DNA of 64,000 bases from G963662905 sp965230045 (GTDB lineage Bacteria > Bacteroidota > Bacteroidia > Bacteroidales > WRLA01): assembly GCA_965230045.1 (NCBI GenBank), contig OZ245940.1:3100001-3164000 (forward strand), read 5' to 3'. Made by a program: the position numbers and the translations under genes. Of the stretch, positions 44,087-50,209 are shown in pieces (position 1 is the stretch's first letter; each line of letters starts with the position of its first letter). The notes beneath the pieces were generated by a model that saw nothing but the letters and a program-made list of their open reading frames with translations, had not been told where the DNA came from and ran no database searches.

Positions 44087-44536
44087 TTATTTTTTTAATC
44101 CATATATTTTTAACCATTTGGCTTTGTCTCCTAACAAATCTATTAGTCCAATAAATGCTAAGAATATCAAGGATAATACAATCCCTATTTTACCACTTCT
44201 CGTTTTTAGTCCAAGCTCATCGATATAGTTTGTTTCAGGGAATTTAGTATTAACTGAAATCTTAATTTCTTCTTTATTAGACGGAAGCCTTTCTTCTATT
44301 ATTTTATTTATAACAGTTCTGTTTCCATTATAAATCTCTTCTTTAAATGCAAAAGAATATTCAATCTTTGTTGATTCCTTTTCTTGTGGAATAAATTTAA
44401 TCTCAGTGGGTTTTACTTGTTTAATTTCAAATATGTTTATCCATGCATTTCTTAATGTTAGTTCTCCAATTGCATGAATAAGCATGCCGCCCCAAAATAT
44501 ATAGCCAACAATAAAGAAGAATCTTAAAAATTTCAT
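44087..44536 (-). CDS. Small membrane protein, DUF3592-like, cassette-like
   Basis: 149 residues. There are two hydrophobic segments, at about 5-25 and 113-133, with a basic C-terminus after the second. Between them lies a predicted extracytoplasmic domain (YSFAFKEEIYNGNRTVINKIIEERLPSNKEEIKISVN) of the kind seen in DUF3592 proteins. It is A+T-rich like the other island genes. It overlaps the upstream gene by 4 bp, so the pair is translationally coupled. The function is unknown. Confidence 0.7.
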   Translation of the reverse strand: MKFLRFFFIVGYIFWGGMLIHAIGELTLRNAWINIFEIKQVKPTEIKFIPQEKESTKIEYSFAFKEEIYNGNRTVINKIIEERLPSNKEEIKISVNTKFPETNYIDELGLKTRSGKIGIVLSLIFLAFIGLIDLLGDKAKWLKIYGLKK

Positions 44537-45126
44537 TTGTTTTTGTTATTTAAATAATCTAAAAATGGTTGTGGATTATTTCCTCTATAGTTAAAAGAGG
44601 AAACAAATCTGTCAAAAACCGATTGATATTTTTCATAAGTTTCTTTAGTCATTGCTGCAAATGAAAAAATTATAAATGATTCGTCGGTCTCAGCATATAA
44701 AACTTCTTCTTTATATCTGTCTGTTAGATTTGAAAATGAATACATTGTTCCATTTTTTAAAACTCCGTCAAATCCAATAGAAATTGAGTCATATTTTAAC
44801 TCTGGATATTTCTCTTGAAATTTTTTTAAATCAGCTTTTATAAAGTTCTCTAACGTTTCGTTTTGATTTTCCTTGTCAATACCGTTTGCATAGAAATAGT
44901 CTTTTTTTGAGTTGCCAATTTCATCTATAGGATAAAAGAAACATACTAATCCGATTTGCTGTGCAAATTCTTTGTCGTTAATAAAGAAGTCTGGTGTTTC
45001 AATTGTAAAAATGTGCTTCTCTCCATAAACAACATTTATCTCTGGTGTTTTTACATTTTGTCCAAATACTTTTTGGTTTAAAAATCCAGCTAGGAATATC
45101 AATAAAATCAGAGCTTTATGTTGCAT
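44533..45126 (-). CDS. Secreted orphan protein, function unknown (cassette-like)
   Basis: 197 residues. A signal peptide ends at KVFGQ (about residue 23). The mature protein has IFTIETPDFFINDKEFAQQIGLVCFFYPIDEIG, an ending of the type YQSVFDRFVSSFNYRG, and no cysteine pattern or known motif. The general plan resembles the lipoprotein at 41579 (a single exported beta-rich domain about 190 residues long). With the DUF3592-like gene it is framed by a perfect 10-bp inverted repeat, GTTAGCCTTA (44072) and TAAGGCTAAC (45144). Confidence 0.7.
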   Translation of the reverse strand: MQHKALILLIFLAGFLNQKVFGQNVKTPEINVVYGEKHIFTIETPDFFINDKEFAQQIGLVCFFYPIDEIGNSKKDYFYANGIDKENQNETLENFIKADLKKFQEKYPELKYDSISIGFDGVLKNGTMYSFSNLTDRYKEEVLYAETDESFIIFSFAAMTKETYEKYQSVFDRFVSSFNYRGNNPQPFLDYLNNKNK

Positions 45127-45533
45127 TTTGCGTTTTTTTAAATTAAGGCTAACTTCTGCATATAAGAACCCCCAATTACCAATACATCGCCTTTGTCCGC
45201 AGCAGGTATTTGCATATCTGCCACTATTTCAACAAAATTAGTATAAGTGCTTGCCAGTTTCATATGCTTTTTCTTTGTTTCTCTACAAATTTAGATAATA
45301 TTGTCTAATTTCCAAGGATGATTTCTGCAAATCTTTCATTTTTTCCACGCAAAGTATTTTGCTTTGACACCCGAATAAGCTGTACTTTTGGCTTCTTACC
45401 TGCCCGAACTGAAACGATCATATCTCATAAAAATGCCACGATCCTGCTTTGCTTGGTTCATGTGCATTATAAAATGTTACGTAAGCTAAAAACCTTAAAA
45501 AGCACCAAAATTTATCCAAAATCGCTTTCATAG

Positions 45534-45581
45534 CCGTTTTAATAAACGCTTATAACCGGATATAAGCGTTTATTAAAACGG
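45534..45581. repeat. Perfect 21-bp-arm palindrome with 6-base centre
   Basis: The arm CCGTTTTAATAAACGCTTAT(A) at 45534-45554 is repeated exactly in inverse at 45561-45581 around ACCGGA. No mismatch exists in the arms. A terminator is unlikely because there is no T-run after the stem and no gene ends nearby. It could be a protein-binding or recombination site, or an IS or plasmid remnant. Confidence 0.9.
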
Positions 45582-45802
45582 ATAAGCCCGCCTTTCCCCC
45601 CCGTTCCCGCGCGTATCCTGACGCGTGGCTTAGCGAGTCCTGCTAAGCAAACCCATACCTTCCGCAAGGCACAAAAGCAGCTTTCTTTCAACAGTTCTTG
45701 TTGCCTTGATATTTTCATGCGCATCAAAAATTATTTCTACGACTGTGATCATCAATCTAAATACTTGAAGTAAATCCAAGAAGTGCTTGTCCATACTGTC
45801 GT

Positions 45803-45925
45803 GTTTCTGAGCTAGAAAGTTCGATAACGAGGCTTGCGCAGCCCGAAAAAGCAGAGTTTACTGGTGTAAATGAGCATTTTTCGGGCAAGCGTAACGAAGT
45901 TAGCGGACTTTATAGACGGAAACTA
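45803..45925 (+). repeat. 123-bp dispersed palindromic element, copy B
   Basis: It differs from copy A (35917-36039) at two positions seen (GGTG for GGGG near 45863, GACGG for GACAG near 45918). Upstream, CTTGTCCATACTGTC lines up with TTTGTTCATAGAGTC before copy A, so the element may extend about 20 bp further left and be bounded by GTC-ATA-GTC motifs that are roughly inverted at its two ends. Confidence 0.85.
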
Positions 45926-46225
45926 ATTATAAAAAGCATGCCGGATTATGGCATTTCTTTATCAGGCTGGTCAATTGGCACAATGGGAGGGGAAAAGCGG
46001 CACACATTTAAAATAAGTGTGACCCAATATTTTTATAAGCTAAATATTTACGAAATTCAAGAGCAATTCCCCGCTAAACCCAGATTATCCCCACAGGGGT
46101 TTTCCTGCTACCATCGCTATACCATTCGCTGCAATTACTTTGTGGGCAGCCGGCTGCTGTGGAGATGGTTACTGCCGTTTTCCTGTAAAGATACTTATTG
46201 GACGAATGGGCTTGTCCTTTTATCC

Positions 46226-46258
46226 ACTCATCGGATGACTGGGAGTCATCCGATGAGT
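46226..46258. repeat. Perfect 15-bp-arm hairpin
   Basis: ACTCATCGGATGACT, loop GGG, then AGTCATCCGATGAGT. No T-run follows and no gene ends beside it, so it is an intergenic hairpin of unknown role. Confidence 0.85.
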
Positions 46259-46406
46259 AGGTATTGTTCGTCATCCATTGAGTGATTGTTCTTGTCAGTT
46301 AAATTGGAATTATAATCAATTGGTTTGGAATCCTGCTTGTCTTCGCAAACATTTTGCCTGCTTCAGGGCGCATTTATAAAAGCTTTTCACACAAGCCCAA
46401 AAACCT

Positions 46407-46414
46407 TAACTTTG
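46407..46414 (+). promoter_or_regulatory. -7 promoter motif (TAACTTTG) of pyrKD
   Basis: TAnnTTTGC lies 83 bp before the pyrK ATG, leaving an unusually long leader. Confidence 0.6.
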
Positions 46415-46417
46415 CAT

Positions 46418-46468
46418 CCCGAATGACAAAGATGAAACAAGTCCTGCTTTATTCGGGACGGTTTCATC
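46418..46468 (+). promoter_or_regulatory. Leader with two mutually exclusive hairpins before pyrK
   Basis: CCCGAAT (46418) can pair with ATTCGGG (46451). Alternatively GATGAAAC (46431) pairs with GTTTCATC (46461), with GTCC/GGAC inside. The two structures share bases and cannot form together, as in attenuator or riboswitch-like leaders. There is no T-run after either, so translational control would be more likely than termination. A regulatory role is inference. Confidence 0.4.
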
Positions 46469-46496
46469 CGACATTTGAAAACCAAACAATAAACGG

Positions 46497-47309
46497 ATGA
46501 AAAAACGCATCGAAGACTTTAAAGTGGTGGAAAACCGCCGTTTGAACCCTACGCATTACATTTTAGCTTTGCAGGCAGAACAGGAGCTTCCGGAGATGCT
46601 GCCCGGGCAATTTGCCGAAGTACGCATCGACGGACATTCCGGTGTTTTTCTACGCCGGCCCTTCTCCATCCATGATGTGGACTACGAAAAACGAATCGTT
46701 TTCCTGATGGTACAGGAACTGGGCAAAGGAAGCCGCAAGCTATCTGAAATCGCCTTAGGTGAGCGCGTCAATATGGTTTATCCGCTCGGAAATTCCTTCG
46801 ACACTTCAGATAATATCAAAAATCCTTTGCTGATTGGCGGCGGCTGTGGCGTAGCGCCATTGCTCTATCTGGCAAAAATTTTCAATAAAAAAAACATCAA
46901 AGCCAGCATCATTGCCGGAGGGCGCAGCAAAGAAAACCTGCTCGAAGTAGGGGCATACAAAAAAGTGGGCGCTTTAGTTTTGACAACTGAGGACGGATCT
47001 GCCGGAGAAAAGGGATTTGTAACCGACCACAGCATCTGGGAGCAAGCAACAGAATTTGATAAAATATATACCTGTGGACCAGAACCCATGATGAAAGCCG
47101 TTGCGGAAAAAGCTGCTTCTTTGGGCATCCCCTGCGAAGTTTCGCTCGAAAACACTATGGCCTGCGGAATCGGGGCCTGCCTGTGCTGCGTGGTTGATAC
47201 ACATAAAAAAGGCAATGTGTGCGTTTGCACCGAAGGACCGGTTTTTGATCCGGCAAGCCTGAAAGACTGGGGTAATATGAATCAGGACACGGAAACCTGC
47301 AAACTTTAA
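46497..47309 (+). CDS. pyrK: Dihydroorotate dehydrogenase B electron-transfer subunit
   Basis: 270 residues. The FAD-binding domain has FLRRPFSIHD near 51-60. The NAD-binding domain has LLIGGGCGVAPLLYLA near 111-126. The C-terminal [2Fe-2S] cluster cysteines lie at about 223, 228, 231 and 244 (ACGIGACLCC ... VCVCTEGPVF). The subunit passes electrons from PyrD's FMN to NAD+ in pyrimidine synthesis, forming a PyrD2K2 complex. The gene immediately precedes pyrD (3-bp gap), and the leader carries a structured region. Confidence 0.95.
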   Translation: MKKRIEDFKVVENRRLNPTHYILALQAEQELPEMLPGQFAEVRIDGHSGVFLRRPFSIHDVDYEKRIVFLMVQELGKGSRKLSEIALGERVNMVYPLGNSFDTSDNIKNPLLIGGGCGVAPLLYLAKIFNKKNIKASIIAGGRSKENLLEVGAYKKVGALVLTTEDGSAGEKGFVTDHSIWEQATEFDKIYTCGPEPMMKAVAEKAASLGIPCEVSLENTMACGIGACLCCVVDTHKKGNVCVCTEGPVFDPASLKDWGNMNQDTETCKL

Positions 47310-47312
47310 ACT

Positions 47313-48230
47313 ATGGCAAATCTGAATGTAGAAATTGGCGCACTCAAGCTGAAAAATCCGGTTATGACTGCATCGGGCACCTTTGGATATGGCCCCGAAT
47401 TTGAAGATTTTTTAAACATCAACGCTTTGGGCGGTATTGTAGTAAAAGGTACTACAGGAAAGCTCCGTCAGGGCAATCCATACCCCCGTATGGCCGAAAC
47501 GCCATCAGGTATGCTGAATGCCGTTGGGCTGCAAAATAAAGGTGTTGACCAGTTTTGCGCTGAGATTTATCCGGCAATACGTCATTATAAAACCAATATC
47601 CTGGTCAATGTAAGTGGATCGACCGTTGAAGAATATATTGATGTGGCAGAAAAAATAAATGAGCTGGACGACATTCCAGGTATTGAGCTGAACATCAGCT
47701 GCCCGAATGTGAAAGAAGGCGGAATGGCATTTGGCACGAGTTGTCCTTCAGCGATTGCTGTCACCAAAGAAATACGCAAAGTTTATCGCAAAACACTGAT
47801 TGTTAAACTATCGCCCAACGTAACCGACATCGCAGAAATGGCCAAAGCTGTTGAAGGTGCCGGTGCTGATGCGGTGAGCCTGGTGAATACTTTTTTGGGC
47901 ATGGCCATAGATGCGGAAAAGCGCAAACCTGTTTTATCGACCATTACAGGCGGACTGAGCGGCCCGGCCATCAAACCGATTGCCTTGCGCATGGTTTGGC
48001 AGGTTTATAATGCGGTTAAAATACCTATTGTAGGTTTGGGAGGTATTATGGATGCGACAGATGCCATTGAGTTTATGCTTGCCGGAGCTACGGCGGTTGA
48101 GATTGGAACGGCTAGTTTTATTGATCCGGCCATCAGCGAAAAAATCGTAAAAGGCATTGACCAATACTGCGAAAGGCACCAAATCAGTGATATCAACCAA
48201 CTGATTGGCGCCCTTCAAAACCAGGCATAG
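47313..48230 (+). CDS. pyrD: Dihydroorotate dehydrogenase, class 1B catalytic subunit
   Basis: 305 residues. FMN-binding TIM barrel: NPVMTASGTFGYGPEF near 15-30, KGTTGKLRQGNPYPRM near 45-60, and the base cysteine C130 in ELNISCPNVKEGG, which marks the NAD-linked class 1 enzyme (class 2 uses Ser). VGLGGIMDATDAIEFMLAGATAVEIGTA near 235-262 is the phosphate-binding end. It oxidises dihydroorotate to orotate together with PyrK from the upstream gene. It is convergent with the TM2 gene. Confidence 0.96.
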   Translation: MANLNVEIGALKLKNPVMTASGTFGYGPEFEDFLNINALGGIVVKGTTGKLRQGNPYPRMAETPSGMLNAVGLQNKGVDQFCAEIYPAIRHYKTNILVNVSGSTVEEYIDVAEKINELDDIPGIELNISCPNVKEGGMAFGTSCPSAIAVTKEIRKVYRKTLIVKLSPNVTDIAEMAKAVEGAGADAVSLVNTFLGMAIDAEKRKPVLSTITGGLSGPAIKPIALRMVWQVYNAVKIPIVGLGGIMDATDAIEFMLAGATAVEIGTASFIDPAISEKIVKGIDQYCERHQISDINQLIGALQNQA

Positions 48231-48242
48231 ACAAAAGCCTGA

Positions 48243-48590
48243 TTATTTCATCATTACAGCGATTTCATTCGCAATACGCTGGTTGTATTCAAAGGCCAGC
48301 TTTTTGTGGTTTACAAGGTCCACTATAGTACCGATCAGGCAAAGTCCACCGGTAAAAAGGTAAAGGATACCCATACCGATTTGTCCGAGGATAAAGCGGT
48401 GCACACCGGCCACAATGACCAAACCAAGCAATGCTGTAAGCAAGATCAATTGAGGTTCCTTTCTACGTGTGCGGTAAATTGTCGCAAAACTCCTGAGTTT
48501 TTCATCATCAAAGTCTTTTACAAGACCCTGAACATACATTAATTCATCACCTTCCAGTTCCGGAAGTAATTGGTAAAGATTTTGTTCCAT
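48243..48590 (-). CDS. TM2-domain membrane protein
   Basis: 115 residues. A helical N-terminal half (about 1-45) is followed by two membrane helices (about 47-65 and 70-90) joined by HRFILGQIGMGILYLFTGG, the TM2 signature with its conserved Gly/Asp turn (IGTIVDLV). The function is unknown. The start overlaps the DUF2752 gene by 44 bp, a pairing often seen in Bacteroidota. Confidence 0.85.
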   Translation of the reverse strand: MEQNLYQLLPELEGDELMYVQGLVKDFDDEKLRSFATIYRTRRKEPQLILLTALLGLVIVAGVHRFILGQIGMGILYLFTGGLCLIGTIVDLVNHKKLAFEYNQRIANEIAVMMK

Positions 48591-48909
48591 TATGATATAA
48601 TTTGATTAGTGGGTAATTTTTTCTAAAAATATTAAAAGAGCGCCAAAGCAGAATGATAACCGCAGGAATACCAAGCGGGTGCATATCAAAACTGGCTTTA
48701 AAATAGCCATGAAACAGCAAGGTGATTGATCTTCCAAGACCACAGCCGGGGCAGAAACTCAGGCCCAGATTATGAAAGGGGCATAAGCTCAGGTGCTCTT
48801 TTCCATCGGGCAGTGAACCGAAAGCCAAAACCACAATTGCTGTAATCCAGATAATTGCTTCGAGGTTAATGCGGATAAAATGATAAGCAAAAAGAAGAGG
48901 CGTTTTCAT
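48547..48909 (-). CDS. DUF2752 membrane protein
   Basis: 120 residues. CPFHNLGLSFCPGCGLGRSITLLFHG (about 43-68) is the DUF2752 hallmark cysteine-rich loop, between a first hydrophobic segment (about 14-31) and a second (about 76-92). DUF2752 proteins commonly neighbour TM2 proteins, as here. The function is unknown. A -7 motif lies 22 nt upstream of the start. Confidence 0.82.
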   Translation of the reverse strand: MKTPLLFAYHFIRINLEAIIWITAIVVLAFGSLPDGKEHLSLCPFHNLGLSFCPGCGLGRSITLLFHGYFKASFDMHPLGIPAVIILLWRSFNIFRKNYPLIKLYHNGTKSLPITSGTGR

Positions 48910-48930
48910 GGGGCTTTGTTAATTCAATAA

Positions 48931-48938
48931 CAAATGTA
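48931..48938 (-). promoter_or_regulatory. -7 promoter motif (TACATTTG) of the DUF2752-TM2 pair
   Basis: The + strand reads CAAATGTA, 22 nt before the start at 48909. Confidence 0.5.
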
Positions 48939-48978
48939 CTGAAAAAATGAGTTCAGCAATAAGAAAAGCCTGATCAAT

Positions 48979-49989
48979 TCAAAGAATAATGACTTCGGGC
49001 TGGAGGTTGATTCCAAACTGATCAAAAACCGACATCCGGATTTGGTCGGCAAGAGCATGAATCTCTGCGCCTGAGGCAAGGCCATAATTAACCAAAACAA
49101 GTGCCTGATGCGGATAAACCCCTGCATCGCCCTGCCGGTATCCTTTCCAGCCACATTGCTCCACCAGCCAACCGGCAGCAAGCTTTACCCCATTCGTTTG
49201 CACATAGTTGGGCGCAGTTGGGAACTCCCTGATGAAAGATTCGAAGAATTCCTGATCCACGACAGGGTTTTTAAAAAAGCTCCCAGCGCTTCCAAACTCA
49301 TTGGTCGAAGGCAGCTTTGATGACCTGATTTCGCAAATGGTATCAAAAACATCCTGCAGGGAAGGCTTCTGGATGTTCTTTTTATTCAATGCAGCACGTA
49401 TTCCACCATAGGACAATTCTGCTTCAAAATGTTTCTTCAGCAAAATCTCGACAGAGGTAATCACCGCCTGCCCTTTTAAGGCATGTTTAAAAACCGAATC
49501 GCGGTATCCGAACTGACACTCATCCGGATTCAGCCGGAAATTTTCTCCATTGCGCAGGTACAATCCTTCCACAGCATAAAAAACATCAGCCAGCTCCCGT
49601 CCGTAGGCTCCAATATTTTGCACGACCGCTGAACCAACACTTCCCGGGATCATTGCGAGGTTTTCGATGCCACAGAATCCATTGGCAACTGTATATTTAA
49701 CCAGGTCTTCCCAGGTTTCCCCTGCTTCTATTTTCAGTTTTATCCGATCATCGGAATGCGGCAGTATTTCAATGCCTTTATTTTCGGGATGAATGATTAA
49801 ACCATCAAAATCCTGGGTAAAAAGCACATTACTGCCCCCGCCCAACATAAAGCATGAGGAAGGCCGGCATTTGCGTGAACGAAGGAATTTTCGTAATTCC
49901 AAGGCATCGCGAAATGAGAAAAACTCTTTTGCTTTAGCTCTTATTCTGAATGTATTATACGGATATAAATCCTTAAACTGTTCGAACAT
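48979..49989 (-). CDS. murB: UDP-N-acetylmuramate dehydrogenase
   Basis: 336 residues, type I MurB. It reduces UDP-GlcNAc-enolpyruvate to UDP-MurNAc in peptidoglycan synthesis using NADPH and FAD. YPYNTFRI near the start, GGGSNVLF (about 50-57), IENLAMIPGSVGSAVVQNIGAYG (about 108-130, FAD pocket), GYRDSVFK near 160, the catalytic serine in GSAGSFFKNP near 228-237, and the late Glu in QPEVIIL. The ATG at 49989 is preferred over the frame opening at 50055 because a -7 promoter lies between the two. Confidence 0.95.
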   Translation of the reverse strand: MFEQFKDLYPYNTFRIRAKAKEFFSFRDALELRKFLRSRKCRPSSCFMLGGGSNVLFTQDFDGLIIHPENKGIEILPHSDDRIKLKIEAGETWEDLVKYTVANGFCGIENLAMIPGSVGSAVVQNIGAYGRELADVFYAVEGLYLRNGENFRLNPDECQFGYRDSVFKHALKGQAVITSVEILLKKHFEAELSYGGIRAALNKKNIQKPSLQDVFDTICEIRSSKLPSTNEFGSAGSFFKNPVVDQEFFESFIREFPTAPNYVQTNGVKLAAGWLVEQCGWKGYRQGDAGVYPHQALVLVNYGLASGAEIHALADQIRMSVFDQFGINLQPEVIIL

Positions 49990-50042
49990 AAAATCGCTTT
50001 TAAAGGGCTGCTGTGGGCAATTGCAGCAGTCGGTATTAAGGG

Positions 50043-50050
50043 CAAAGTTA
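50043..50050 (-). promoter_or_regulatory. -7 promoter motif (TAACTTTG) of murB
   Basis: The + strand reads CAAAGTTA, 54 nt before the murB ATG. The leader contains a CTGCTG/CAGCAG hairpin. Confidence 0.55.
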
Positions 50051-50073
50051 AGCAATCCGCTTATAAAAAAGAA

Positions 50074-50094
50074 GCTCCGGCGGGGAACCGGAGC
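50074..50094 (-). terminator. Terminator of the PKD/sigma operon
   Basis: GCTCCGG and CCGGAGC pair over 7 bases. On the minus strand TTCTTTTTT follows. It lies 115 bp beyond the stop of the PKD protein gene. Confidence 0.7.
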
Positions 50095-50209
50095 AAAAAC
50101 AGACGACTAAAGAGAAACACAGACTAATAGGTTGGTGGGTATTACTATTAGTAAATCTAATAATGAAACACAGCGGTTACATAAAGTTGCCTGATTTATG
50201 AAAAAAAAC

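Larger units (their letters stand above)
45127..46406. other. 1.3-kb non-coding stretch with palindromes and repeat debris
   Basis: No convincing gene was found. In order it holds: TAAGGCTAAC (45144), the partner of the repeat at 44072; a 41-codon minus-strand frame (45138-45263; MKLASTYTNFVEIV...), unrecognised and possibly a fragment; CTAAAAACCTT near 45487, matching the IS end; a perfect 21-bp-arm palindrome (45534); a GC-rich stretch 45585-45680 with GCTTAGC/GCTAAGC; dispersed repeat copy B (45803); and a 15-bp-arm hairpin (46226). Open frames at 45938-46285 (+) and 46074-46274 (-) lack any recognisable feature. Confidence 0.6.

Noticed and set aside
45138..45263. 41-codon minus-strand frame upstream of the orphan exported gene
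   Set aside because: It is too short to support without homology and ends within the core-like repeat. It may be a fragment of a lost cassette gene.
45487..45497. CTAAAAACCTT as a second IS1182 end
   Set aside because: Only 11 bases match the terminal repeat, with no flanking match and no target duplication. Chance or a tiny relic.
45318..45533. 71-codon plus-strand frame
   Set aside because: It has no signal or known motif, lies in low-complexity AT-rich DNA, and abuts the palindrome. Not supported.
45585..45720. GC-rich stretch as a tRNA or rRNA fragment
   Set aside because: No cloverleaf, T-loop or rRNA signature could be found; only a short GCTTAGC/GCTAAGC hairpin.
45938..46285. 115-codon plus frame and 66-codon minus frame in the island spacer
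   Set aside because: There is no promoter, no ribosome site, no family pattern, and the frames cross a perfect hairpin. Non-coding is more likely.
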